Assembly (NCBI GenBank): GCA_001247695.2 | Contig: LGRX02024704.1 | Coordinates: forward strand, 1 to 64,000 | From: Cymbomonas tetramitiformis | Taxonomy: Eukaryota > Chlorophyta > Pyramimonadophyceae > Pyramimonadales > Pyramimonadaceae | Direction of reading: 5' to 3' | DNA length: 64,000 bases | Shown: positions 42,401 through 53,200 of the stretch, piece by piece | Numbering within the stretch: position 1 is the stretch's first letter | How the letters are laid out: each line of letters opens with the position of its first letter | Translations under genes and position numbers: made by a program | The notes under the pieces: model-generated | Database searches by the model: none | Told to the model about the DNA's origin: nothing | The model's input: only the letters and a program-made list of their open reading frames with translations

Positions 42401-44311
42401 GCGTGCGAGGCGGGTGTGTGCTTTGTGCGAGGCGGATATGTGCTTTGTGTGAGGTGGATGTGTGCTTTGTGCGAGGCAGATGTGTGCTTTGTGCGAGGCG
42501 GATGTGTGCTGCGTATGGAGGCAGCGTGATGGCTTTGCAGCTGGGTGCTGCTTCAAGACTGGATGATATGGTTGAGCTGCGGCTAAGACCGCTGTTGGCT
42601 GCCGGCTGTTTGTTTGACCACTAGACAGTGAGCGAGGCGAACATCCCAAGACTAGACCAGATTCTCCGGGGCTACAGTGCATCGGCGGTATGTACATATG
42701 AACTCCCGCGTTCCCTCCTGGCCGCAGCAGCTGCACCTAAGAGACAGGTGTTTTGTGACAGCCGCGGCCGGTTCTGGCAAGTGCAACATTATGATGCCAT
42801 TTGTGGTGTGGTGGTCATCGCACACGTCGTCAATTTAGCATTATGTGCAATGGAGTACCGCCAGTGCTGAACTGCCATCGGTTGATTTGCCACGCGTTGA
42901 AAGACTGCACTATAGTTGCACAGTGACGAAGGGAAAGAGGGAGCTCGGCACGCCATCGGGATATTAGGGATGTTGCTGCGGCGTGTGACTCCCGGCGATG
43001 TTGCTGCGGCGTGTGACACCTAGGGATGTTGTTGCGGCATGTGACACCCGGCGATGTTAGTGCGACGCGTGACACCTGGGGATGTCGCTGCGACATGTGA
43101 CACCCGGCGATGTTGCTGCGGCGAAGAAACCGCCGCCGTGTTGTGTAAAGGGTCGTGCGGAGGCCACACGCAAGAGCAGAATCGCAACAGTTCCTCCCGG
43201 CAATGTGTGCTGTTATTTGGGCAACACAAATGTCCCAACTGCGCGACGATGATGTGCAGTGACTGGATACGTGAATGGACAGAACGGGGGCCTCGCAGTG
43301 CACGAAAAGAAGATGGCCACTTATTGGTGGTGTGGGGAGTGTGTGCGTCACAGATTGCCGAGATGCAGAGACACCTGGCATGCGCGGCTCCGCGGTGGCT
43401 ATTCTCCACCGTGTATGGCGCCTATGGTGAGTCATTTGTTACACTCGTTTGCCTTTTTGTGGTATATCAACTAAAGATCGCATTCTGCCGTGCTGACGTG
43501 GCCGTGCACGATCAGCTCTATATTGCCATCGTATTACCGGGAGCGCGCCACTCTGTATCTGCACTTCTGAGATCCCCGGCGCATTAGGCACTTTGCAAGT
43601 GAGGATTCTGCATTTCAGGGTAAAGTGCCAGCTAGAACTGCCCTGAGGTTTGGATATGAGGATGGAGCAGGCAACGAAGACGGTAGCCAGGATGCCGTTG
43701 AGTCCGTATTGCAGGTGGCACTTCCGGACCCAAAACCTGTTTAAGCCTCGGCCCGGTGAACAATGATAATAAATGATTTGATCCCACTGCCTACCTTGTG
43801 TCGGAGGTTGTGCGAAAATATGCAATGCTTCCCCTTGAGTATTCTGACACGCAGCTAAAAACTGCATATTTAAAAAGGTGGCCGAATTTGAAATAGCCCG
43901 ATCGATGCTACAATCAACAAGATCCGCTTGAAATTAACAGCGGATGTTGTAGGGAAAAAGTTGGCCAAATTCAGGAGGAAATAGAAAAGTTAGATCTTGC
44001 CTAGTGAATACCTTCGTTCCGCTTTGATAGCATTAGCTATTGCAGTGAAGAGTGTGTAAATCCTAACCTGATAGTGAGAAGCCGATCGGCTACTAATGGG
44101 GAGTGGAGGTTATTTGTCTCGTTGAGGTCTGCAACGCGTGCAAAGCACATACAACTGCTAGAGCACAGACCAGGACAAATGCCGTACCGTCAATAAATTA
44201 AGCAGATAAGTATGATATGTTATCTCTGCCTGATGCCTTCTTTTGTTTTGTGGGTGCTTTGCAGACCTTGATGAGACGGATCAAGTTCCATGGATCCTCG
44301 GTCCTCGATGA
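32535..44311 (+). CDS. Exostosin-family (GT47-type) glycosyltransferase with EGF-like modules, at least eleven exons
   Basis: Type II membrane glycosyltransferase expected in the Golgi. Exons placed from homology and splice signals: 32535-33481, 33774-33832, about 35776-36059, 37842-38251, 38420-38524, 39811-39991, 40402-40459, 41361-41549, 42051-42131, 42629-42687, 43354-43426, and possibly a last exon 44265-44311. Phases agree at nearly all joins. They encode an N-terminal membrane anchor, a Ser/Pro-rich stem, EGF-like modules, then the exostosin core: YIYIYDLPPQF, ADLFFVPF, DHLQVITGDYG, FLQHNG, VNVPP, STLLFFAGG, SVFCLAPPG, GWGRRTTLAALHG, CIPVIIQD, FSVRVSEANIPRL and MQRHLACAAPRWLF. One exon between 40,460 and 41,360 and one around 33.8-35.8 kb remain unresolved. 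Nearly every intron contains its own tandem repeat. Confidence 0.88.
33540..33720 (+). repeat. Degenerate GGTGGCGCT...CAGTGCTTGCCA repeats in exostosin intron
   Basis: Three to five imperfect copies of GGTGGCGCTNTGGCGCTCAGTG, between exons 1 and 2. Confidence 0.65.
33774..33832 (+). CDS. Exostosin gene exon 2: completes the first EGF-like module
   Basis: Acceptor TTGGCCAG|C restores phase and adds CDCPVNRTGVDC, so the six cysteines of an EGF module are complete across the intron. The donor is T|GTGAGC. The intron before it (33,482-33,773) is largely a degenerate repeat. Confidence 0.8.
34690..34840 (+). repeat. Minisatellite of about 29 bp in exostosin intron
   Basis: About five copies of GCTTGCTGGAAGGTAGTGCC with a variable tail (ACTGAGG). 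Confidence 0.75.
35155..35595 (+). repeat. Tandem repeat of about 98 bp in exostosin intron
   Basis: Four to five copies containing TATGGAGGATGCAGATGCTG and CTAAACCCTAATAGCTGTCT. Confidence 0.8.
35776..36059 (+). CDS. Exostosin gene exon(s): two further EGF-like cysteine modules
   Basis: Continuous frame with CPKFCSFHGWCSDREKCICF and then CLGDCSSRGMCHN, ending at donor G|GTGAGC (36,060), phase 1. It may be one exon or two with a small intron in the low-complexity middle. The phase of the join to exon 2 is not settled. Confidence 0.6.
36478..37050 (+). repeat. 37-bp minisatellite, about 15 copies, in exostosin intron
   Basis: Unit built on CTGGCGAGCCGCTGGGAACC and TGCCCGCCGGCTG. Since 37 is not a multiple of three, all three frames are cycled, which gives the long artefactual minus-strand ORFs here. 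Confidence 0.92.
37304..37422. mobile_element. 119-bp MITE-like element in exostosin intron
   Basis: Terminal inverted repeats TCCGGTATTGTCACT and TCCGATATTGTCACT (right end read in reverse). The right-hand 50 bp (GGATCTAGACAAAAC...CCAAAGTGACAATATCG) recurs with few differences at 63,457-63,510. Confidence 0.6.
37842..38251 (+). CDS. Exostosin gene exon: end of last EGF module and start of the exostosin domain
   Basis: Acceptor CCATGCAG|GC continues phase 1 and yields CHN|GFCQCNHGFWGVDCS, a complete EGF end. PYIYIYDLPPQFDTWW follows, the hallmark start of exostosin domains, then ADLFFVPFNPRK before donor AAG|GTGCTG. Confidence 0.88.
38420..39991 (+). CDS. Exostosin gene exons 38420-38524 and 39811-39991
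   Basis: First exon: 35 codons, VEKTWTYLEKAGGRDHLQ, between ATGCAG|TCA and CAA|GTGTCC. Second exon: VITGDYGITDHFNL through FLQHNG and HDVNVPP, between GGCAG|GTG and TTCG|GTCCGC. Together they rebuild the DH-x-x-V-x-TGDYG and VPP core of GT47-type exostosins. A 28-bp minisatellite and a decayed stretch fill the intron. Confidence 0.82.
38750..39225 (+). repeat. 28-bp minisatellite in exostosin intron
   Basis: Irregular copies of GGTGCATGTGGCGTGCGCGG plus TATGCTGC, about sixteen in all. Confidence 0.88.
40101..40200 (+). repeat. Exact 50-bp tandem duplication in exostosin intron
   Basis: CTGTTCGCTCGCTTGGAGCG... starts at 40101 and again at 40151, followed by CCCCTTACAGACCCCC in both. Confidence 0.9.
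40402..41549 (+). CDS. Exostosin gene exons 40402-40459 and 41361-41549
   Basis: First exon: RGNRSTLLFFAGGE, with the family R-x-x-LLFFAG motif. Second exon: TAVFLAHNATAGFDIING through SSVFCLAPPGTDGRGWGRRT and AALHG, the donor-substrate side of the fold. The stretch between should hold one more short exon (family YS-x-G-x-RQ region) that I could not place. The second exon must end at CACG|GC, a GC donor, to join the next exon in frame. Confidence 0.72.
41860..42010 (+). repeat. Repeat of about 26 bp (GCTAGCAAGGGGGAAGGAG) in exostosin intron
   Basis: Four to five imperfect copies in the intron before the exon at 42051; G-rich. Confidence 0.7.
42051..43426 (+). CDS. Exostosin gene exons 42051-42131, 42629-42687 and 43354-43426
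   Basis: GTGTGCAG|GG starts CIPVIIQDNVRQPLEELL; the next exon (ACAG|TG) gives VSEANIPRLDQIL; the third (TCACAG|ATT) gives IAEMQRHLACAAPRWLF and ends at TATG|GTGAGT. All three joins keep phase. This is the C-terminal end of the exostosin domain. Confidence 0.83.
42135..42525 (+). repeat. 22-bp minisatellite in exostosin intron
   Basis: About seventeen copies of TGTGCTTTGTGCGAGGCGGA, some shortened, filling most of the 497-bp intron between 42131 and 42629. Confidence 0.92.
42965..43130 (+). repeat. 28-bp minisatellite in exostosin intron
   Basis: About six copies of GATGTTGCTGCGGCGTGTGA followed by CACCCGGC. Confidence 0.85.
44265..44311 (+). CDS. Possible terminal exon of the exostosin gene
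   Basis: Acceptor GCTTTGCAG followed by a phase-1 reading of 15 codons (DLDETDQVPWILGPR) and TGA at 44309-44311. It is phase-compatible with the exon ending at 43426, but short and not recognisable by family motif. The overlapping 133-codon ORF (44217-44618) in another frame is an alternative. Confidence 0.3.
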
Positions 44312-45464
44312 TGGTGGACCCATGACGTTGGAGGCATCTTTGAGCCAGATGCGCCTCACCTCTAATGAGTTGTGCAGCGCGCGAGCAGACTACGAAGAAC
44401 CTCGCCCATGCCCACGTTCCCAAGGAGCAAGTGCGCTCTGCCCATACCGCTCGAAAGATTCCTGTGGCTCTCCGAATCATGCGCACAAGTTTCAATTAGG
44501 GTGGCCAATGGGCGGTGCTATTTGTGGTGGGCGCATTGAGCGCCCATGCTCTGTTCATAGAAGTAAAGAGAAGCCGAGCATTATGTGCATAGGCAAGCAA
44601 AGAAAAAGGGAATCTTGATCCCTAGGTATGGTGAATCACACATTTAGTGTAGTTAAAGAAAACGAGAAAACAAATAGCAAAAGACAAATAGACACCTTTT
44701 AAAGGTTGTGAGGTTTTGACCCCCCTCGATAGGATTTTTATACTAGACGTAGGAATAATCATCGTACATAACTAGCCCGTTCCTCCATGACGGGGAAGCA
44801 ACCCTCCCTCCCTCAACGATGTGGACTTAATCAGCCGAAGCGAGGATGCTCTCAGAAGAATTGAGGACATCAAGTGGCCACTTTTGTTCCTTCCTTTTCC
44901 GCCGCCTTAACGAATTAACTTCACCGGAGTACGATGATATTGGATAGCCTAGTTCATCAGTACTATAGTACATCCATCACTCACGATTCTCCGCATATGC
45001 AAGGAGAAGTGTTGCGTAAGTAGATTGCCGGTTCATGTTTACTATCGGATGCCTTTGTATTTGACACATTCCCAAGTGCTTTGTGATCAAACTAAGTTGA
45101 TGACTTTCAACTCCATGTCCTCAGATTAGCATAGAAACCATATGGGTAGAACTTATTCGAAACAAATACCTCAATAACATTGGCACTACTTCAATTATTC
45201 AGTCGCACGACCGCCTTATTTAAAAGATGCAACAAACACAAGTGCCGAGGATACGAGGTTCTAAGGACCCGAGTTTGCCAAAACAATCGGCGTAAAAACA
45301 ATGTCACAACTACGAGGGACCCATGAATACCACGAGCTAAAACCGCCCTTAACCTGTCGAGTTTTTAAAGTATTTGTTTCCGAGGAAATTAAATTTACGG
45401 CACGCGGTTTATATAATTTGTGCAATGTGAGATTAGTTCACAGTTAAGTTTCCTGTGTGAATAG

Positions 45465-46349
45465 ATGGCACCCAAGAGAAGCAAACAATCCACGCCAGCT
45501 CAAGCCCTTCGGGAACGGAGCACCGTGCGACACAACTACCAAGAAGTCTTCGAGTCTCACTTTCTCGAAATGAACGTAGAGGCCCCGCTTAGTGACTGCT
45601 GGTTCGGCGACAACCCGCGAGCAGACGAGAACGATGACGAGGCGGTGAGAGCATCGTACGCTCAACACGGAAAACTCCGCGACGAGCCCGCGAAAGAGAT
45701 GCTGATTGATTTCTTTCTTGGTGTGACAAAGCTGAAGAAGGTGCTGCAGGTGGGGGCACCCACCCCACGCCTTACCGGGTTCAATGTTGTGAACGGCATC
45801 CTTGACAGAAGCTTCACGGTTGCGGTGCATGGAAGCGGATCCCAGGTAGTGGTGTTTGGGTACCTAGATGCCGCACGGGACATCCACTTCGGAGAGAGTG
45901 GGGCGTCCCAAGTACGCAAGCAACGCATCTCTTGCGACCGCAAGCCTTGGCAGAACCCGATGGGCAGGCACGGCCCAGTTGTGCGGTGCAATGGTGTTTG
46001 CACATATGTTTTGTGCTGCAGGAAGCTGGTTTCTCTCCGGGACAAGCATTTTACATTCAAGCCGGGTTCACCGTCCTGGAAGTGGAGTACATTCTGGAAC
46101 ATCTGGCTAAGGTCAAGATCACTGCTCGTACGTCGGAGGTGGGTGCGGGACATGTGCGGGCGTCCCACGGGCAGCCATGCTCGCACGCCCACTGCAACAC
46201 CTCCAAATGCCCACCTCTCGCCGCACGCCGACATGTCTCGGCATTCCACGGGCGACCATACTCGCACGCGCCAACTGCAAAACTTCCAAATGCCCTTCGC
46301 TAGCTGCTTGCGCGCACGCTATCCGCTTGTACCGGCGATATGCGCGTAG
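45465..46349 (+). CDS. Hypothetical protein (first exon plausible, later part doubtful)
   Basis: ATG 45465 starts MAPKRSKQSTPAQALRERS, a basic N-terminus. A compact, protein-like region follows, including YQEVFESHFLEMNVEAPLS and MLIDFFLGVTKLKKVLQ. From about 45,860 on, the composition changes and the other frames become equally open, so introns or a different end are likely (GTGGGG after CTGCAG at 45,747 is a possible donor). I cannot assign a function. The upstream 700 bp are AT-rich and gene-free. Confidence 0.45.
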   Translation: MAPKRSKQSTPAQALRERSTVRHNYQEVFESHFLEMNVEAPLSDCWFGDNPRADENDDEAVRASYAQHGKLRDEPAKEMLIDFFLGVTKLKKVLQVGAPTPRLTGFNVVNGILDRSFTVAVHGSGSQVVVFGYLDAARDIHFGESGASQVRKQRISCDRKPWQNPMGRHGPVVRCNGVCTYVLCCRKLVSLRDKHFTFKPGSPSWKWSTFWNIWLRSRSLLVRRRWVRDMCGRPTGSHARTPTATPPNAHLSPHADMSRHSTGDHTRTRQLQNFQMPFASCLRARYPLVPAICA

Positions 46350-46959
46350 GCCAGGCGAAGATGGCATTGCCTTGAACGCCCATTCTGCGAGAGGTACGCG
46401 TACGATTACTCTGCGGATTTGTGTTGGCGATATTGAAGTCGGCGAGTGCCACACGCCTGCTAATGCACGTCTGCCGCAAGGGTTGACGATCGGTTCCATC
46501 TAGGTTTGGCAAGATGCCGTAATTCCAGCACCCACCTTCCAGCAGTTCGGAGAGGATGTCGCCCATATTGTATATCCGAAACGGCCGCATCAAATGGTCT
46601 GAAAAAAAACGTGGGTGTACCCCCATGATCAATGTCGGCGAGTCAATCCGAGTAAATCGCCACGTATATATCCTACTGTAGGACCGACACAATATCAGTT
46701 GATCGCGTCGCACGGTTTTACAATGTCTGGATCACGGATGCATAATACAAATACGCGCGATCAATCGTAGACGAATCGTGCTGCCATCACTTATGACCTC
46801 CACCACGCACGACAACATCGGTGACATATGTGACGCCAATGACACTCGCGCGCGAGAAAGACGATATTGTGGTTAGTTCAACTGTCGAATTCAACAACAT
46901 ACAAGAATTGGATGACTGGATGACTGGATGACTGGATGATTCGTGTTTTCACTTGGTAA

Positions 46960-47600
46960 ATTCGCATGCTATCGTCACCGGTGTTTTTCTATAGAAAGGT
47001 TTCGTCGCTTGGTAAAAACACGTATTACTGGGGAAATGTCAAATTTCATTTTCACTTGTTCCAAAAAAAAAAAACGTGACGGAGTTAAAATATGAATGTA
47101 GCTATTTTCTTTTTGAATAGTCCAAAAAATAATCCGTGGAACGCTGCTGGTGGGTTTGTCGTCATCGGTGACAACAAATCCGTGTTTTTGGGAAGACTTT
47201 TAGAAAGGTTTCGTCCCTTGGTAAAAACACGTATTACTGATAAAAAAGAAATATCCATTTAATCATTATTTCTACAAATTCAACATACGAACGTGACGGA
47301 GTGAAAATATGAATGTCCAAAAAGAAATTAAATCAAGGAAATAGTCAGTGCAACACTGTCGGGGGGCTTGTCGTAATCGGTGACGACAAACTTATTGTTT
47401 ATTGGCCAAGAATTATAGAAACGTGCTGCCGCTGGTGAAATACACGTTTTACTGAAACTTTACAATTTCCATTATCATTATTTTTTGAATTGCAAAATAC
47501 GAACTCGTGACGGTGTGATAACATTGAAGCCCACAAAAAGAAATACAAGAAAATAGTCCGTGCAAAACTGTTGGCTATGTTTGAAATATCATCAGTAAGT
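46960..47600. repeat. Three diverged AT-rich tandem copies, about 200-230 bp each
   Basis: Each copy carries GAAAGGTTTCGTCNCTTGG, AAAAACACGTATTACTG, CGTGACGGAGT and TCGTCATCGGTGACAACAAA. The third copy is the most diverged. Non-coding. Confidence 0.8.
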
Positions 47601-48540
47601 TTCTCCACTTAACCGTATGACGAGACAGAGATTCCACGTTCTTAGCCCATGTCATTCATATCTGTCCATAGAAATTGTATACGTGCTGCCAATCACGTTT
47701 CGCAAACGGCACGGATCATACAATCTAACTGTGTCCCCTCTACGTGCCCATTGTTTCCAACTGCCCACTGCCATTCGTACGTCTCCCCACTAGTGTTAGT
47801 AGTTATAGATCGCCGGCGGTGAAGCGGAAAATAACCAGCAAGCACAATCACAAATGAGTAAACGTCACGATGTTTTTACCTGTCGATAGCGCAACGACAC
47901 CTCAGTAATCCCGGAACGAAGCAATTCGTGCTTCACCACCGGCGTGATTCTGGAATTACTTCAGCCGACGACGTCTTCGCTCTTGACGCTCTCGACGCTC
48001 CATCATTCCCAGTCGTCGACCCCCAGTCTTCCGATCCCAAGCGTCGTCGTCGTCCCAACAGCAATGTAAAAAATGCGTCACGGCAGCCACGTCCTCCAGA
48101 TAATCGAATGACATACCAACGAAAGTGAACAGTAAACGAACAGCTCAAACCCTAACTACAAAAACCATCCCCAGCAAATCAAATGCCTGCTCGGCCTCAA
48201 AAACGTCTTCAAACGGAATACCAACAAACTGAAACCTCAATTGTGCTCGCTACCGCAAGATTGCGCAAAGAATTCCGTTGTCGCGCCCGGCGTGCCTCAC
48301 TCCCTTCGATATGCCAGTCCTACAAACTGCGGTCTCAACAAACGCATCCAGGCGTATGCAACCACAATAACTCGCGAGCTGGTACCTCTTTCGAGCCCCT
48401 TCTCCTCAATACTCAGTGCCGCGTCGACCACCTCAAAATATGCCATGGCGATGGTAGTGTCGTTGCGGTACAGTGACTCGAATATGGCGATCTCGCATGA
48501 GCGACGATCCGTCCATCGGACGGGGGCGCACAACGCCAGA

Positions 48541-48582
48541 ATAAAACCCTAAAAACCCCTAAAACCCTAAAACCCTAAACAC
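48541..48582 (+). repeat. Short interstitial telomere-like run (CCCTAAA variants)
   Basis: AAAACCCTAAAAACCCCTAAAACCCTAAAACCCTAAACACCCC: five imperfect units of plant-type CCCTAAA. Internal and far too short for a chromosome end. Confidence 0.7.
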
Positions 48583-48658
48583 CCCTTTTTAAAAACAGCA
48601 TGCCGACGGGGCGTCCCGCAATGCTCGTAATTATGACTGTCGCTCGTCGCCACTTTTG

Positions 48659-49303
48659 CGTTCATGGGCTCGTGGCGCAGTGGTATACGAGACGCAGCTG
48701 CGGGAACAACGCATGAAACACACGACTGCGGTGGCGATGCCATCGTTAGCGTCTGGCGATCGTCAGATGGAGAAGAATACAACTATGTCGCCCGTTGCGA
48801 TTCGAGCTTTGCTGGTGTTGCTGTTGTTGTTGCTGCTGCTTGACTAAGTTGATTGAATGACAATTTCAGTATAGGAGAACCACTAGCTCATAGAGCTAGG
48901 GATCGGACAATTCCCTAGCTCTATGAGCTAGTGGTTATATACTGAAACTGTCATTCATTTATTCAATCAATTCATTCAATCAATTCATTCAATCAAAATG
49001 CCAATGACAATAAGCAGCAACAGCAACAACAAAGCTCGAATCGCAACGGGCGACACACACACACACACACGAATCTTCCATCTGACTATCTATGAGCTAG
49101 TGGTTCTATACTGAAATTGTAATTCAATGAACTTAGTCAATCAGCAGCAGCAAAGCTCGAAGTCGCAACGGGCGACGCAGTTGAATTCTCCATCCGACGA
49201 TCGCCAGACGCTAACGATGAGTGATCGCCACCGCAGTCGTGTGTCTCACGCGTTGTTGCTGCAGCCGCGGCTCGTATACCACCGCGCCACGAGCCCATGA
49301 ACG
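48659..49303. mobile_element. Nested foldback (inverted-repeat) element
   Basis: The left arm (48659-48897, starting CGTTCATGGGCTCGTGGCGC) is matched in reverse complement by 49090-49303 with roughly 90% identity, including GGCGATCGTC and CGTTAGCGTC. A second, shorter inverted copy (48910-49088) lies between. Its start forms a near-perfect hairpin with the left arm (48854-48957, ACTAGCTCATAGAGCTAGGG). Centre rich in CAATTCATT and CACACA repeats. No coding capacity. Confidence 0.85.
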
Positions 49304-50245
49304 CGTCGCTTTTAACGAACTTTTAACGAAAAATGGCGAAGAAGTGAATTATGTTTTCGAACACGTCATCCGACCAAGCCGAGTCGATCTTATTGTAAAT
49401 TGATATTAACAAGCATTGTTGTGGGACACTCTATGGATAGTAAGACTTTCCATTACAACCTATTATTCAGTTGATGGTGCAGGATTACTAAATAAAAAGC
49501 ACAGCGCTCTACCATCACGTGGCTTAAGTAAAAACAAGAGACAAACCTGACCATATCAGATTCTGGATGTGGCAGCAACCCTTAAGTAGCTGCTTGTCAA
49601 TTACATAGAGCTCTACTCAAGTAAGCTCTTCTTTAATTATCATTTATTTCTGATATCGCATATTTAATGCATCGGTTTATATCTCGATATCTCGATTTTA
49701 CAGTGTCCACGTATGCATGCAAGGGATAATTCCCAAAAGATGCCCCGCACATCCACTAAGAATTCCACACGTTCAAGAATTCCACACGTTCAAGACCCCC
49801 CCCCTGATGAAAAGTGAATATTGTGCCACATCAAATTTCTACTGCTGCGTAGTCGACAGCCCCTTTCCCCCATATAAAAAAAACTGCCGTGGATGAAACT
49901 GGATTGTGAACTGTTTCCCCATTATTATCATCATAAGCTGAGCTGGGCTTGCTCGAACCAGCTTGCGTCACCATCAAGTAAAGTCGACAAATGCTTTGCA
50001 AATACAACATAACAAGTATACGTGATGAGGAATAGCTTTTCGCCCACCATCATGCCGTTATTGATTTTCCGTTACAACATTTAAGCTCTAATTTGAAATG
50101 TGACTCGTTCAGCTTGATTAAAAGAAAATACAGGAAAGGTGCTATCAGCTTCGATGTAGCCAGAGACAGCATTGACGGCCACATGCTGTTGCAAATTTCT
50201 TTGACCTCACTTACAATCACCGCTGCCACTGCACTGCGGTATTAG
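49304..50245. other. AT-rich stretch without a recognisable gene
   Basis: No ORF of note on either strand. A small tandem duplication (AATTCCACACGTTCAAG, 49,762-49,795) is the only structure I see. Confidence 0.55.
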
Positions 50246-53200
50246 GGGGCGGCCCCAGAGGGTTACGTGTCGATGGCACTGCCCCTGATTTTGAGGATGC
50301 CTGGAAAATGCAAGGACCGAAATATCCACCAGGTGAGACGTAAACCTAGCCCAAGAATCCATAACGCCTCAAAGGCCACACAGCACAAGTGGTGCACATA
50401 CCATCAACGCATAAAGGGCAAGCACATAACACGCAAGGCAACCGACATTTGTCAAAGTGCACGCGATAATATGCTCATATGAGGCCGGTCAGAGGAGCGC
50501 AACAGTCAGCAGCCACCCTCCACCCTACACGAGGCCGGTCAGAGGGGCACGGCCGTCAACAGCCAGCCTGCTCCCTACACGAGGCCGGTCAAAGTGGCGC
50601 GGCAGTCAGCAGCTACCATCCACCCTACACGAGGCCGGTCAGAGTGGCCCGGTAGTCAGCGGCCACCCTGCTCCATACACACGGCCGGTCAGATGGGCGC
50701 GGCAGTCAGCAACTACCCTCCACCCTACACGAGGCCGGTCAGAGGGGTGCGACAGTCAGCGGCCACCCTGCTCCCTTCACGAGGCCGGTAACAGGGCGCG
50801 GCAGTCAACAGCTACCCTCCACCGTACACGAGGCCGGTCAAAGCGGCGCGGCAGTCAACAGCCACCCTGCTCCCTACACGAGTCCGGTCAGAGGGGCGCG
50901 GCAGTCAACACCTACCCTCCACCCTACACGAGGCCGGTCACAAGGGCGCGTCGTCAACACCCACCCTGCTCCCTACACAAGGCCGGTCACAAGGGCGCGA
51001 CAGTCAACAGCCAGCCTGCTCCCTACACGAGGACGGTCAGAGTGGCGCAGCAGTCAGCGGCCACCCTGCTCCCTGCACGAGGCCGGTCACATGGGCGCGG
51101 CAGTTAGCAGCCACCCTACACCTTACACGAGGCCGGTCAGAGGGGCGCGACAGTCAGCAGCCACCCTGCTCCCTACACAAGGCCGGTCAAAGTGGCGCGG
51201 CAGTCAGCAGCTACCCTCCACCCTACACGAGGCCGGTTAGAGGTGCGCGGCATTTAGCAGCTACCCTCCATCCTACAAGAGGCCGGTCAGTGGCGCGCGA
51301 CAATCAGCGGCCACCCTCCACGCTACACGAGGCCGGTCAGAGGGGCGCGACAATCAACAGCCAGCCTGCTCCCTCCACAAGGCCGGTCACATGGGCGTGA
51401 CAGTCAGCGACCACCCTCCACCTTCACGAGGCCGGTAACAGGGGCGCGACAGTCAACAGCTACCCTCCACCGTACACGAGGCCGGTCAGAGGGGCGCGGC
51501 AGTCAGCAGCCAGCCTGCTCCCTACACGGCCGGTCCTGGCGGCGCGGCAGTCAGCAGCTACCCTCCACCCTACACGAGGCCGGTCAGAGGGGCGCGGCAG
51601 TCAACAGCCACCCTGCTCCCTCCACGAGGCCGGTCAGAGGGGCGCGGCAGTCAACAACTACCCTCCATCCTACACGAGGCCGGTCAAAGGGGCGCGGCAG
51701 TCAGCAGACATGCTGCTCCCTACACGAGGCCGGTCAGAGGGGCGCGGCAGTCAGCAGCTACCCTGCTCCATACACAAGGCCGGTCAGATGGGCGCGCGAT
51801 CAGCAACTACTGCCCTTTTTCCAGATCCCTCAAGGCAGTCCACATGAAGGCGGCCCGCATGCCGCTGTGCACGGGGCTCGCCGCACCGTGGAGGTCAGTG
51901 AAGGCCGCCGGTTCATGGTTGCGTACGAGCTCGGCGCCTTTGAGCGGGGAGTGGCTGTGGGGGAGCTGTTGCCGGAATGCTGCGAGGGGCCCGGGGGGGG
52001 CGAGCGGAATGCCATGGCGGTTGGCTCCTCCAGCACTAGCTGCTGCACAGATGGGTTCTGCAGATCCTGCGCGGTGGGAGGCTGAGAGGTCCTGCACACC
52101 ATGCAATGAAACCCAAGTCTCAGTCCGCTGGAGTGGGGCCAGGGTGAGCAGGGGCTCCCGTGGTTGACTGACACGTGCCGGGGCATGTGAGCGGCCGATC
52201 CACAGGTGGACGCCTTGTCGCAAGCAAAAAGCTGGGCGATGGGTCTCTTGGCCAAGTGCCCCCCCCCTGTAGGCTGCCCTATCATTGCCTCTCCGAATCG
52301 ATTATGCCTGCCTTACACAACTACTTGGGCAAACGGCGTGATCGGGGCAGAACGACAGCTTGCTGCGTAAGCTCTTTGTCCGGCGAAGAGCTCCACGGGA
52401 TACAGGGGGAGGATGGCTACCCGGCGCCAGCAGCGATGCGAATCACGTAACGTCGCCTGTGCCGCAAGCGCCCCCATCAAAGCGGGTGTGACACCACTCC
52501 AGATCTGTCCCGGGACATGGCATACACCAAACCGGGATGCCGTGGGGCATGCAGAGGAAGGGACCGTCGCATCTCTCGGTACCGCATTCTCTCAGCGCCT
52601 CCCACAAACCGCACTGAATAATTAAAGCCGGGCGGCAGGTGTCGCGCCTCGCTGTGTGCATACACCACTCGGCTAAGAAGGGTGCACACGGAGAGGCAAG
52701 GAAAGGTCTTGGGATCTCCGAGCGCGGCGCACGTGTGTCTCTCCCGCGCTACGAGGACTCATACGTACTCCGCTCGGCGTGCTATGCGCGCTGTGTGACG
52801 TGAGCTGCTATGTCGAGGGCCGGGGAGGTTCAGGCAGGGGGCTCAATACATGTCATGCAGCTCCTTCCTCATGGCTGCCATCTCCGTACTCGCGCCTGCG
52901 CAGGGCAACCTCCCCCCAGGGCACCAGTGACCAACAACTTTGGCATGCTACTCACACGTGGCCCGCCAGACGTGCACAACATGCGCTAGATTTACCGCCC
53001 TCGTGCCTCGTGAGGACCTGGGCATGAGGGCCGCGGGTCATGCGGTGCACACTCCTTGATTAGGGATGACGGCCTCTATCAATGCAGAAGTGGTCAGAAG
53101 GCATGCGCCGGGCAACGGGAGGAGGGGGGGAGCTCGGCGTGGGTGAGGGCCGCACAGAGCATGTCACTCTGCAATTGGTGTATCCTGTCCATCAACGGTC

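Noticed and set aside
48541..48582. Chromosome end (telomere)
   Set aside because: Only about five imperfect CCCTAAA units, flanked on both sides by other sequence.
50246..50332. Alternative frame of this exon (GGGPRGLRVDG...)
   Set aside because: It ends in phase 1 and hits a stop after joining to 51,825, whereas the chosen frame is phase 0 on both sides.
50481..51815. CRISPR-like regular array
   Set aside because: Contiguous 50-bp tandem units without unique spacers, no cas genes, eukaryotic gene context; the same applies to the arrays at 8.0 and 25.5 kb.
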